Of a stretch of 64,000 bases of DNA, positions 28,497 through 37,699 are shown one piece after another. This DNA is from Bacteroidota bacterium (GTDB lineage: Bacteria; Bacteroidota; Ignavibacteria; Ignavibacteriales; Ignavibacteriaceae). The notes under the pieces were generated by a model. It saw only the letters and a program-made list of their open reading frames with translations, ran no database searches and was not told where the DNA came from. The stretch lies in assembly GCA_020161395.1 (NCBI GenBank), contig JAIUOE010000002.1:124001-188000 (forward strand). The letters are read 5' to 3'. The translations under genes and the position numbers were made by a program. Every line of letters begins with the position of its first letter. The first letter of the stretch is position 1.

Positions 28497-30953
28497 TTTT
28501 AGAAGTATCATCTTGTGAACTCTTATATCCCCTTCCCGGTTTAAAACGGCAAAGTAAACTCCACTTGTGTATTTGTTTCCTTTCCAGGTCGTGTGATATT
28601 TTCCTGGGGCCTGAAAAGCATTGACGAGGCTTTCAATTTTTGCTCCGGTTATATCGTAAATATCAAGCAAAGTATTACCGGCTTTATCCAATGAATAAGA
28701 AATTGTCGTTTCGGGATTGAAAGGATTCGGGAAGTTGCCCCATAAACCAAAACCTGACGGCATTTCCATATCCCGTACCGAAACAGGCGCCTCTGTGGGA
28801 TAAGAGACCCTAAGATTGTCCAGATATATGGTACCGGAATAAACCTGGCCCGGCACTCTCGAACTCCCCATCCTGATTTGGATTTCCTTAAGTTTCAACG
28901 GAAAGTAAAGTGTACCCGTTGTTCCGGCAGGAACAGCACGGCTTACAGGAGTTTTTGTCTCCTGGAAAATTACGGAAGTGATATACTGTGCCATTGTAAT
29001 TCTGAATGGTTCATCATTTTCATCAGTCACAAGCCATGTCACATGGTGTTGTGGTCCATCAGCCTTCACATCAACATGAATCGAATCCGGCACTCCGTAA
29101 ATCTGCTTATCGGTCTTCAGGTAAATATAATTGAAAACACCGGTTGCATAAGTGAATTTGTAATTCAATTTGAATGAACCGGGAGCTGTTGTAAAAGTAT
29201 CGATGGCGATCGACAAATTTGTGCCGGATGTATCCATCAGAAGATAATCAACTGTCCATGCCTGCAGGTCATCCATCCCGTCAACCAGCCGGATTCCCTC
29301 ACCAATCTCAACCGATACCAGAACCGAATCTTTGTTTCCGCGATGATCTGCATAGACGGTGACAAAACCGTTGTCACGACCTTTAAACTTTCCTGTGGAG
29401 TCTATAGTCCCGATGGTTGGATCAGAGACTGACCATGCGTAAAGATTTGCTGCCAGATTCCTGGGTGTTCCGTCCATATCCCATGCCTGAGTTTTTATCT
29501 CCAAAATCCGGGTCGAATCTGTAACAGAATAACGGGGATTTAACTGTATCCTGGTAATACCCTTCACAATTATCAGTGCAGAATCACGAAATCCCTGATA
29601 GTTGACATAAACGAAACCGGTATCCGGATTATTTCCTGCCGTAAATGTGTTCCCGGTCAGGGTACCAATTCCCGGCGTAACCGAATAAACCGGATTTCCC
29701 TGCGTGAGTGGAACAGGATTAAAATACTGATCAAATCCATAGGTTGAAAACGACACCGATTCCCCGTGATATAACCGGTATGACCCTGGTGAAATACGGA
29801 TTCTGTCAAGAGAACCCTGCGGACTTGAAGTAAATACAGCCATCGCATTGGCTACCGATCTCTCGACACCATCAGAAGTAACATTCATGACTGAATCGCG
29901 AACAAACACGGTAGTGGACCCACCACCATCAAAATTAATTCCCTGATAAATACCAATTCTTTGCATAAAATCAGCAAGTTCGTGAAGTGTCATTCCAACA
30001 CTTTGTGCAGACCTTCCATCTACAGCTACAAAATAAATTTTGCTTGAATCCTGAGAGAAGCCAACAGCAGTGCGCGGATGTCTTTCATAGGTATGTGACG
30101 GTCCCCCCTCTTCAAGATAACCCTGATCGACATAATCAGCACCATTGTAAACGATCTTTGGAAATCCTCCGATCAGCTCTTTCAGTTTTGCAACACCGGG
30201 TGACAATCCCATAAATATCTTGACCGTATCACCAACCGCAAGATTACTCAGCCAGGTTGCGGCAGTGCCGTTACCTGAAAGCACCGTGGTTGAATCATTG
30301 AGAGCCATACCTCCCGTACCTGTCACCTTGTTTGTTACTATGCAAACTACGGTATCGTTTGCGTACCACTGTGAAATGCTTTTTACTGCCACTTCGGTAC
30401 CATAAATATTTGTACCGGTATTTGTACCATAAAACTTGTTGAAAAGTATCAGTTGATTCGTACCCCGGTTTTCATTCACACCGTTAATTGCGGTCGAAGA
30501 GTTGCCTTTCTTTACTGATGCTGAGAAATTCACTCTTGCAAGCATCGGTTTTTTGTTGTCACTGAAACCTACAGTCGATTGGACACTTGGTCTTCTGAGT
30601 AATTGTCCATCACGAATCTGGATATTGATCGGGATTCCGGTACCGCCATAAAAATCACCATTAATGGCTCCCACAGCTATGTGTCCCGGGTATGACATCC
30701 TCCTTGCCATTGAACTCGTCTTTTCAAAACCTGCAAGTCTGTCTTGAGCCTTTATTGTTTCAATAGAATTGTAGGGGACATTCAGATCAATTTCCAGAAC
30801 ATAGATATTCCACGGTTTGCTGTATTCTATATATTTTTTGTAGAAGATACCCATTCCAACCTGGAGATTGGAGACCGTATCGAAGTTTAGCTGCGAAAAT
30901 GAGGTGGAAACGAGTATGAGAGAAAGGAATAATATTTTGTAAAGCTTTTTCAT
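28494..30953 (-). CDS. T9SS-exported phosphodiester glycosidase (NAGPA-like)
   Basis: About 819 residues. A signal peptide (ILFLSLILVSTSFSQ) precedes a NAGPA/DUF2233-type domain (about 60-410) with INGDFYGG, RTAVGFSQDSS, FVAVDGR and the signature NFDGGGSTTVFVRD. Ig-like/BIG2 repeats follow. A clear T9SS type A sorting domain closes it (GNFPNPFNPETTISYSLDKA ... GVYFAVLNREGD). It probably cleaves N-acetylglucosamine-phosphodiester linkages on extracellular glycans, the substrate unknown. The frame continues to a TTG at 30980; ATG 30953 starts the signal peptide and is preferred. Confidence 0.85.
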   Translation of the reverse strand: MKKLYKILFLSLILVSTSFSQLNFDTVSNLQVGMGIFYKKYIEYSKPWNIYVLEIDLNVPYNSIETIKAQDRLAGFEKTSSMARRMSYPGHIAVGAINGDFYGGTGIPINIQIRDGQLLRRPSVQSTVGFSDNKKPMLARVNFSASVKKGNSSTAINGVNENRGTNQLILFNKFYGTNTGTNIYGTEVAVKSISQWYANDTVVCIVTNKVTGTGGMALNDSTTVLSGNGTAATWLSNLAVGDTVKIFMGLSPGVAKLKELIGGFPKIVYNGADYVDQGYLEEGGPSHTYERHPRTAVGFSQDSSKIYFVAVDGRSAQSVGMTLHELADFMQRIGIYQGINFDGGGSTTVFVRDSVMNVTSDGVERSVANAMAVFTSSPQGSLDRIRISPGSYRLYHGESVSFSTYGFDQYFNPVPLTQGNPVYSVTPGIGTLTGNTFTAGNNPDTGFVYVNYQGFRDSALIIVKGITRIQLNPRYSVTDSTRILEIKTQAWDMDGTPRNLAANLYAWSVSDPTIGTIDSTGKFKGRDNGFVTVYADHRGNKDSVLVSVEIGEGIRLVDGMDDLQAWTVDYLLMDTSGTNLSIAIDTFTTAPGSFKLNYKFTYATGVFNYIYLKTDKQIYGVPDSIHVDVKADGPQHHVTWLVTDENDEPFRITMAQYITSVIFQETKTPVSRAVPAGTTGTLYFPLKLKEIQIRMGSSRVPGQVYSGTIYLDNLRVSYPTEAPVSVRDMEMPSGFGLWGNFPNPFNPETTISYSLDKAGNTLLDIYDITGAKIESLVNAFQAPGKYHTTWKGNKYTSGVYFAVLNREGDIRVHKMILLK

Positions 30954-31029
30954 TTTGTATACCGGTAAAATTTTGTGCAAAATTCAGATTTCCATTCTGA
31001 AATTTATACAAATTTATCGGAAATGAGCC

Positions 31030-31668
31030 TCACACCAGAAAAGTATTTGTCGCTTTTTCTTTTCTAATCGTTGTACTCTCTCCATGCCCTGGATAAACAA
31101 TCGTCTCATCGGGCAGGGTCAATAATTTTGATTTAATTGAATTGATCAAAATATCATAATCTCCTCCCCAAAGATCAGTTCGCCCGATGCTCCCTGCAAA
31201 GAGTACATCCCCGGCGATCAAAATATTTTCTTCTGCACAATAGAGACAGTACTCTCCGGGAGTATGTCCCGGTGTGAAAACGGGTTTTAAGATATACCTC
31301 CCGATTTTAAAAGTGTAGTTTTCATCATAAAATCCATCGGGCAGTTTCACTTCCTCCATTTCGATGCCGAATGCCCTTCCCATTTTTGGGGCATTCTCGA
31401 GAAGGAAAAGGTCTTTTGCAGGAATAAGGTATTCGGGGTCGTATTGCTGTTTAACGAAATTGTTTCCGAAAATATGATCAAGATGGCAGTGGGTATTAAT
31501 CAGATATTTAACTCTAAGCCGGTTCTTCTCAATAAAATCTGCAAGCTCCTCCTCCTCCTCGAGGTTGTAACATCCCGGATCGATGATTGCAGTCTCTTTG
31601 GTTACCTCATCGAAGACCACAAAAGTATTCTCATCAAAAGGACTGAAGACAAATGACTTAACTTTCAT
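31030..31668 (-). CDS. MBL-fold metallo-hydrolase (glyoxalase II-like)
   Basis: About 212 residues. Metal ligands: THCHLDHIFG, HTPGEYCLY, AGDVLFAGSIGRTDL and YPGHG. This is the small glyoxalase II / persulfide dioxygenase-like subgroup; substrate unknown. ATG 31668 with GGGAGAG just upstream is preferred over a TTG at 31680. The start overlaps the aroC 3' end by 11 bp. Confidence 0.88.
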   Translation of the reverse strand: MKVKSFVFSPFDENTFVVFDEVTKETAIIDPGCYNLEEEEELADFIEKNRLRVKYLINTHCHLDHIFGNNFVKQQYDPEYLIPAKDLFLLENAPKMGRAFGIEMEEVKLPDGFYDENYTFKIGRYILKPVFTPGHTPGEYCLYCAEENILIAGDVLFAGSIGRTDLWGGDYDILINSIKSKLLTLPDETIVYPGHGESTTIRKEKATNTFLV

Positions 31669-32878
31669 GATCTCTCCCAAAGTTTTCTCTTAATCTCTGA
31701 TAAATCCTGTTTTTGTATTGAGTGAAGTTGTCGACTGACTCTTCAACCGAGTCACCGCCAAATTTGTCGAGGTAAAATTCAGCGAGCGTCCAGGCAAGTA
31801 CACTCTCTCCGATAACGGCACAGGCAGGAACAGCGGTAAAATCACTCCTTTCCCTGCGGGCATCAATTTCTTCAAATGATGAGAGATCAATACTTCTTAG
31901 TGGCATCATTAAAGTGGCGATTGGTTTCATTGCTGCTCTGACCAAAATACTCTCACCATTTGTCGTACCGCCTTCAATTCCACCGGCTCTGTTGGTTTTT
32001 CTTGAAATAACTCCGTCTCTCAAAATTATCTCATCATGCACCATCGATCCGGGTACTGCCGCACCTTCAAAGCCAGTCCCGATTTCCACACCTTTAACGG
32101 CATTAATCGACATCATTGAGTGGGAAATTGCTGCATCCAGTTTCCGGTCATAATGAACAAAACTGCCAACTCCGGGAACCAATCCCCGAGCCACTACTGC
32201 AAAAACGCCACCAAGGGTATCACCCTCCTTCTTTGCAAGTCGAATTCTCTCTTTAATCTCTTCCTCTTTTTCAGGGTCAGGTATCCGGAGCTCACTCTCC
32301 TCAGCAATTTTGAGAATCTCAGTAAAAATTACATCCTCGTTGTTCAATAACCGGAAATACAAATCTCCTGATCCGTTGACTCCACCGATACTCTCAACAA
32401 AACTTGAAATCTCAACTCCATATTGAGACAACAATTGTTTTGCGAATGCCCCTGCGACAACCCTGACAGCAGTTTCTCTTGCACTGGATCGTTCGATTGA
32501 GTTTCGTATATCATCGAGATTATATTTGGTTACCCCGACAAGATCGGCATGCCCGGGTCTGGGGATTACAATCTTTTCGATTTCTTCATCGACGGGTTCA
32601 ACCGACATTTTTGTGCCCCAATTCTCCCAGTCGCGATTCCTTACAAGTACTGAAATTGGTGAGCCCGTCGTCTTACCAAACCGTACACCCGAAACAATCT
32701 CTGCGGTATCCTTCTCTATCTTCATTCTGCCGCCCCTGCCGTATCCGCCCTGCCTGCGGGAGAGTTCCAGATTTATTTTATCAATATCAATACGAAGATT
32801 TGAAGGGAATCCTTCGATGATGACTGCCAAAGTTTTGCCGTGTGATTCTCCGGCTGTTAAATATCTTATATGTGACAT
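31658..32878 (-). CDS. aroC: Chorismate synthase
   Basis: About 406 residues, a little longer than the usual 360-390. It makes chorismate from EPSP using reduced FMN. The N-terminus RYLTAGESHGKTLAVIIEGF and the conserved GRGGRMKIEKD and RSSARETAVRVVAGA blocks are clear. ATG 32878 fits the family start, although an in-frame extension reaches 32941 across the upstream terminator. The gene follows that terminator and its 3' end overlaps the MBL hydrolase. Confidence 0.96.
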   Translation of the reverse strand: MSHIRYLTAGESHGKTLAVIIEGFPSNLRIDIDKINLELSRRQGGYGRGGRMKIEKDTAEIVSGVRFGKTTGSPISVLVRNRDWENWGTKMSVEPVDEEIEKIVIPRPGHADLVGVTKYNLDDIRNSIERSSARETAVRVVAGAFAKQLLSQYGVEISSFVESIGGVNGSGDLYFRLLNNEDVIFTEILKIAEESELRIPDPEKEEEIKERIRLAKKEGDTLGGVFAVVARGLVPGVGSFVHYDRKLDAAISHSMMSINAVKGVEIGTGFEGAAVPGSMVHDEIILRDGVISRKTNRAGGIEGGTTNGESILVRAAMKPIATLMMPLRSIDLSSFEEIDARRERSDFTAVPACAVIGESVLAWTLAEFYLDKFGGDSVEESVDNFTQYKNRIYQRLRENFGRDHES

Positions 32879-32908
32879 AATTTCCGAAATTGTGTTGCCA
32901 AAAATAAA

Positions 32909-32935
32909 AAAAATGCCGGTCAGACCGGCATTTTT
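32909..32935 (-). terminator. Rho-independent terminator after htrA
   Basis: A perfect 12-bp stem, AAAAATGCCGGT / ACCGGCATTTTT, encloses the loop CAG, and on the minus strand it is followed by a T run (the A tract 32906-32913 on the plus strand). It lies 22 bp after the HtrA stop and 31 bp before the aroC start, so it terminates the upstream operon. Confidence 0.9.
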
Positions 32936-32957
32936 CAGCAAATGTTTATTTCAGGGA

Positions 32958-34442
32958 TTAATCAGGAATCTCTATTCCCACATATCTTGAATTACCCTGA
33001 TTATCCGCTACCTCCAGTAGTACTGCCCTGCCTTTGCTGCTCTTGAATATTTTTTCTATATCAGCAACGGTTGAAACATCTTTTCTGTCTGCTCTTGTAA
33101 TTACGAGTCCTCTTCCAAGGCCCTGATCGTAAGCAAGGCTGTATGGTTTCACATCCGCAATAAATACTCCGTTGTCAAGCTTGTATTTTTTTAACTCGTC
33201 GGCTTTTAAGTTCCTGAGTGTTAATCCAATATTCTCAAGTTTAATTTGCTCCGAAGACGAATTATCTTCCTTTTCAGGTCGGTCTGAATTGTCTTTCACA
33301 GCAACATTGTCATCACCTCTTGGTTTGAGAGTGACGGTTCTTTCAATTTCCTTGTTGTCTCTCCAGATGGTAAGAACAACTTTTGAACCCGCACTCTTAC
33401 CCGCAACATGACTTTGTAAAGTATTGGGTGCATTAACTTCCTTACCGTCTATCTTCAGGATCACATCACCTTTTTTGATGTCGGCATCTGATGCAGAACC
33501 ACCCTCAACAACTTTTTCGATAATCACACCTGTTGGCCTGCTTAATCCAAGTGATTTGGCAAGTGCCGCATCCACTTCCCTGATTTGTACTCCAATGTAA
33601 CCTCTGCTAACCTTGCCGTTTGCAATGAGATCTTTTGCAACAGTCTGAGCCAGGTTTATCGGTATGGCAAAGCCATATCCTATGTATGTTCCCGTTCTGG
33701 TGGCAATGGCTGTATTAACTCCAATTACTGCACCATTTAAATCGACAAGGGCTCCACCGCTGTTTCCGGGGTTGATAACCGCATCTGTCTGAATGAAATT
33801 TTCCACACCATAACTGTCGTTGATTAACCGGAGAGAACCTCTGTTCAATGCACTTATGATTCCGGCTGTCACAGTCGAAGAAAGTGAAAGCGGATTACCA
33901 ATTGCCATTACCCACTGACCAACTTTGAGACCGTCACTGTTTCCAAGGTAGGCGGCAGGAAGATTTGTCGCATTAATCTTTATTACTCCAAGGTCTGTCA
34001 ACGGATCTGTACCGATTACCTTGGCTTCAAACTTCCTTCTGTCGTTGAGAATTACCTCAACCCGTTTTGCATTCTCCACCACATGATTATTGGTGAGAAT
34101 GTAACCGTCGTTGCTGATGATGATACCACTTCCTGAACCCTCCGATTCTTTCGGAGAACCATCCATATCACCGAATGGAAAGAAATCAAAGCCCTGTCCT
34201 TTCTTTGCTTCAGCAACTACATTGATTTGGACAATCGAAGGAGTGACCTTTTCAGACACTTCAATAAACGCCTGACTGAAATTGTTTAGCTCAGCATTTG
34301 GCATTACCGGCGACTTGTCGGCTCCAAGCTTTACATCAGCGAGACCGGGTTTCACCCATCCGAAGCCTGAAACCAAAACCGCTCCAAAAAGAATTCCGAG
34401 TACTACAAGGGCAACTGCCCCAAGAACGCTCTTTCCTCTCAT
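32958..34442 (-). CDS. HtrA/DegQ-type periplasmic serine protease
   Basis: 494 residues: membrane anchor or signal (AVALVVLGILFGAVLVSGFG), trypsin-like domain with catalytic triad His120 (YILTNNHVVE), Asp150 (DPLTDLGVI) and Ser228 (NPGNSGGALV), then PDZ1 (about 275-365) and a second PDZ (about 410-494). A flexible acidic linker (NSDRPEKEDNSSSE) joins the PDZ domains. Functions in envelope protein quality control. ATG 34442 with an AGGATTAG site. The perfect terminator follows it. Confidence 0.95.
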   Translation of the reverse strand: MRGKSVLGAVALVVLGILFGAVLVSGFGWVKPGLADVKLGADKSPVMPNAELNNFSQAFIEVSEKVTPSIVQINVVAEAKKGQGFDFFPFGDMDGSPKESEGSGSGIIISNDGYILTNNHVVENAKRVEVILNDRRKFEAKVIGTDPLTDLGVIKINATNLPAAYLGNSDGLKVGQWVMAIGNPLSLSSTVTAGIISALNRGSLRLINDSYGVENFIQTDAVINPGNSGGALVDLNGAVIGVNTAIATRTGTYIGYGFAIPINLAQTVAKDLIANGKVSRGYIGVQIREVDAALAKSLGLSRPTGVIIEKVVEGGSASDADIKKGDVILKIDGKEVNAPNTLQSHVAGKSAGSKVVLTIWRDNKEIERTVTLKPRGDDNVAVKDNSDRPEKEDNSSSEQIKLENIGLTLRNLKADELKKYKLDNGVFIADVKPYSLAYDQGLGRGLVITRADRKDVSTVADIEKIFKSSKGRAVLLEVADNQGNSRYVGIEIPD

Positions 34443-34496
34443 TTTCTAATCCTACTGTTTAATTGTTAAATAGATAACCAGGAAGTAAGTTTTTAT

Positions 34497-35246
34497 CTAT
34501 AAATCTCCTAATATTTTTAATGCTTTTAAGCCTTTAAAAGTTTCAAAATGGGTTCGTGTATAAGTCTCAAGTAAATTTAACAACTGCCTGACTGATTTTG
34601 ATTCGAAATTGTCAACCGGTTTACCGCTATTTAGACAGAAAAGGAGACCATAAAGTTCCATGGAAATATGTATGCCCCTTCTTTTTTCAAACGCACATTT
34701 TTCGCATAAAATTCCAAATCCGGAATCAAATCTCACTCCCGTATCTTTTGAAATTTCACAACCGCATGAAGAACAGGTCTGCGAATGGATACCCACACCT
34801 GACTCATCGAGGATGAACAGAAAATATCTGAGCAACAGTATCAGGGAAGGCTCTTTTTTGGAGTCCATCAACCTGATAATTTTTTCCGTCCCTCTAAAAA
34901 GTCTGTCGTTCTCTTCGTGAGGTGGAGTAAGTTCTTTCAAAAGTTCGATGACTGAAGTCGCGCAACTTATTGCCTCAAGATCGGTCATTATTTCCTTGGG
35001 ATGAAAAATCAGTTCGGCGGAGTTGATTGTATAGAGTTCTCTTCCCTCTTTGTCATAATAGAAAAGCTCAACAAGATTAAGGACATCTGTGGCAAGTCCT
35101 GATTTCGATTTGATGTTTCTTGCCCCTTTTACCAATCCGCTGATTTTTCCTGAAGTTTTGGTGTAAAAACTGATTATGTTGCTTGAATCACTGAACTTCA
35201 ACCTCGAAAGAACAATAGCCTCGGTTTTTACAAGACTGTTTCCCAT
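34497..35246 (-). CDS. recO: DNA repair protein RecO
   Basis: 249 residues. It has an N-terminal OB domain (KTEAIVLSRLKFSDSSNIIS; GARNIKSK) and C-terminal zinc-finger-like CSSCGC and CEKC. RecO loads RecA onto gapped DNA with RecR, which is encoded about 17 kb away. Start ATG 35246 forms a TAATG overlap with mtnA, so it is translationally coupled to a metabolic gene. Confidence 0.93.
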   Translation of the reverse strand: MGNSLVKTEAIVLSRLKFSDSSNIISFYTKTSGKISGLVKGARNIKSKSGLATDVLNLVELFYYDKEGRELYTINSAELIFHPKEIMTDLEAISCATSVIELLKELTPPHEENDRLFRGTEKIIRLMDSKKEPSLILLLRYFLFILDESGVGIHSQTCSSCGCEISKDTGVRFDSGFGILCEKCAFEKRRGIHISMELYGLLFCLNSGKPVDNFESKSVRQLLNLLETYTRTHFETFKGLKALKILGDL

Positions 35247-36250
35247 TATCTAAAGCTGTAAGGAAATTTGAAAATACCTTTTTCGGTGATTATACCGGTA
35301 ATGTTTTCTGAAGGAGTGATGTCGAAGGATGGATTGAAACTGTTAAAATTGAGAGAAGTGTAACCCGATGAAAGATACTGAACAAGTTCCATTGGTGATC
35401 TTTCCTCAACCGGAATATCGGAGAATCCCGACGCCACGGGATCAATGGTTGTCGATGGTGCGGCGATGTAGAAAGGAACTTTGTATTCCTTGCACAACAC
35501 TGACAGGGTAAAAGTACCTAGTTTATTCGCTGAATCGCCGTTGGATGCAATACGGTCGGCTCCAGTGATCACAAGATCGATTTTACCATCCCTGATCAGG
35601 ACTCCCGCGGCTGAATCCGGAATGATGCTGAAAGGAATTCCATTTTTGGAAAGTTCGTATGAAGTGAGTCTCAAGCCCTGAAAAAGAGGTCTGGTTTCAT
35701 CAGCATAGACATGTTGTATGAGTTCACTTTCAAATCCCCTTTGTATCACTCCGAAAGCAGTTCCGATTCCACCTGTCGCAAGCCTGCCTGTATTGCAATG
35801 CGTAAGAACTGTCGATCTCCCTTTGAATATTTCGAGACCGTTGTTTGCAATTTGCTCACACATCATTTCATCCTCGGAATGAATGCGCTCTGCTTCCAAA
35901 AGGAGGTTATGAAAATTCCTCTCCTGAACGGGCAGATCGAAACAAAATTTTTTCATTCTCTGCAGACAGTTGAAAAGATTTACAGCTGTGGGTCTTGTGG
36001 AGGCGAGTAATTGAAAAGCGGAATGAAAAACCTGCTCTGAAAAACCACCTTTAACTGACAGAGCCAAAGCGTAGGCGGCTGCAATTCCAATCAAGGGTGC
36101 TCCCCGGATCTCAAGCCGTTTTATGGCTTCTGCAACTCTTTCCGGGTTGTCAGTATGGATATATTCTTCAGAAGATGGCAGCTTTGTTTGATCGAGAAAC
36201 AAAAGCCTGCCATCATGAAATTTTATGGAAAACCAGGAATCAGATCTCAT
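35246..36250 (-). CDS. mtnA: S-methyl-5-thioribose-1-phosphate isomerase
   Basis: About 334 residues of the eIF2B-like family. Diagnostic blocks: RRLEIRGAPLIGIAAAY-like (here RLEIRGAPLIGIAAAYALAL), THCNTGRLATGGIGTA and GADRIASNGDSANKLGT, including the catalytic Cys and Asp region. It converts MTR-1-P to methylthioribulose-1-P in methionine salvage. The ATG at 36250 is preceded immediately by a TTG at 36253. It overlaps the PfkB kinase end by 11 bp; other salvage genes are not in the window. Confidence 0.93.
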   Translation of the reverse strand: MRSDSWFSIKFHDGRLLFLDQTKLPSSEEYIHTDNPERVAEAIKRLEIRGAPLIGIAAAYALALSVKGGFSEQVFHSAFQLLASTRPTAVNLFNCLQRMKKFCFDLPVQERNFHNLLLEAERIHSEDEMMCEQIANNGLEIFKGRSTVLTHCNTGRLATGGIGTAFGVIQRGFESELIQHVYADETRPLFQGLRLTSYELSKNGIPFSIIPDSAAGVLIRDGKIDLVITGADRIASNGDSANKLGTFTLSVLCKEYKVPFYIAAPSTTIDPVASGFSDIPVEERSPMELVQYLSSGYTSLNFNSFNPSFDITPSENITGIITEKGIFKFPYSFR

Positions 36251-37154
36251 CAAATCTTGAAATCGTCAAAAATTCCCTGTACCTGTCCTGAATCCGCAAA
36301 TAGGAAAGATTTTCAAGAGCCTCTGTACTGAACTGTTCAACACAAAATGATGCCATGGTACTGCCGTAAACGACCGCCCTCTTGATGTTCGAAGGACTTA
36401 AATCCTGGGTTTTGTGCAGATATCCAATAAATCCTCCGGCAAAAGAGTCACCGGCTCCGGTTGGATCATTTATCATTTCAAGCGGGTATGCAGGTGCCGA
36501 GAACACAACATCCTCAGTGAAAAGCAGTGCACCGTGTTCGCCTTTTTTGATTATCAGAATTTTTGCACCCATTTCCCTGATAATCTTGGCAGCTTTAATC
36601 AGGTTTGGTTCCTGCGCTAAAAGCCTTGCTTCCGAATCATTTATGATTAACACATCACTTCTTTTGAGAACTTCGGCAAGCACATCTTTCTTTCCTTCAA
36701 TCCAGTAATTCATGGTATCACAGACCACAAACTGTGGATTTTCGAGCTGGTCAAGCACTCTTAACTGAAGAACAGGATCGATATTCCCAAGACAAATGTA
36801 TGAGGATTTTCTCAGTTTGTCGGGGATTACAGGATTGAAAGATTCAAACACATTTAACTCGGTCAGAAGTGTATCCCGTGTGTTCAGATCATAATGGTAT
36901 TTGCCTGCCCATCTGAAAGTTTTTCCCCCTTCAACCACCTGCATTCCTGTCAAATTGACATTATGAGATTCCAACAGATCAAAATACTTTTTGGGGAAAT
37001 CATCTCCCACCACACCAACTATGTATGCAGGTGCGGTAAAATAACTTGCTGCCAGTGAAATATATGTGGCAGAACCTCCAAGTGCATTATCAACAGACTT
37101 GAAAGGGGTGGATACGGAATCAAAGGCGACGGAACCGACTATTAATAGGCTCAA
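36240..37154 (-). CDS. PfkB-family sugar/nucleoside kinase
   Basis: 304 residues. N-terminal GSVAFDSVSTPF and GGSATYISLAASYF and the C-terminal ATP/anion-hole signature NDPTGAGDSFAGGFIGY place it in the ribokinase/PfkB family. The TTG start at 37154 is backed by GAGGAG seven bases upstream and no ATG in frame fits. Its overlap with mtnA makes a methylthioribose- or adenosine-related role possible, but this is inference. Confidence 0.88.
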   Translation of the reverse strand: MSLLIVGSVAFDSVSTPFKSVDNALGGSATYISLAASYFTAPAYIVGVVGDDFPKKYFDLLESHNVNLTGMQVVEGGKTFRWAGKYHYDLNTRDTLLTELNVFESFNPVIPDKLRKSSYICLGNIDPVLQLRVLDQLENPQFVVCDTMNYWIEGKKDVLAEVLKRSDVLIINDSEARLLAQEPNLIKAAKIIREMGAKILIIKKGEHGALLFTEDVVFSAPAYPLEMINDPTGAGDSFAGGFIGYLHKTQDLSPSNIKRAVVYGSTMASFCVEQFSTEALENLSYLRIQDRYREFLTISRFDEI

Positions 37155-37229
37155 ATCTAACTCCTCATTATAAATGTGTGCGAGCGAAAATAAAAAAACT
37201 TAACCTTGTAATTAAACAAAATTTCTGCT

Positions 37230-37691
37230 CTAAATCAACTTAACCGGATCAAAATAGATTTTTTCATCTTTTGCCTTATTCATTATAAGCTCTGCCGACT
37301 TTCGTTGGCCGGGCCAGGCTAGCAATGGAAGTGCCACCTCAAGCGAACACCACATATATTCGTCATGCTCATCGGACAGGACTACTTCTACATTTTTATC
37401 CACCTTTCCGGCAAATACCGGAATAAGACTTACGGAATCATTCGCAGGATTGTAAAACGAATTTACATTTGGCACAACGAAAAACTGATCAGGGGTAATC
37501 CCGGTCTCCTCTTTTATCTCCCGAAGTGCCGCCTCCCAGGCTTTTTCACCTTCATGCATTCTACCCGTCACAGGCTGCCACACACCGGGATAAACTTCCT
37601 CTGTCTGTGACCTTCGCAATAAAAGCAGTTCATGTTTTTCTCCCGAACTCCTGAAAATGTGGGCTTCTACTATATCATCAATGATTTTCAT
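37230..37691 (-). CDS. Nudix hydrolase
   Basis: 153 residues. The Nudix box is complete: GRMHEGEKAWEAALREIKEE with the TG following, giving GX5EX7REUXEEXGU. Hydrolyses nucleoside diphosphate-linked substrates; the exact one is unknown. ATG 37691 has AGGAG in front. It lies 9 bp downstream of the large outer membrane gene, in line with the operon. Confidence 0.9.
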   Translation of the reverse strand: MKIIDDIVEAHIFRSSGEKHELLLLRRSQTEEVYPGVWQPVTGRMHEGEKAWEAALREIKEETGITPDQFFVVPNVNSFYNPANDSVSLIPVFAGKVDKNVEVVLSDEHDEYMWCSLEVALPLLAWPGQRKSAELIMNKAKDEKIYFDPVKLI

Positions 37692-37699
37692 TTTGTCTC

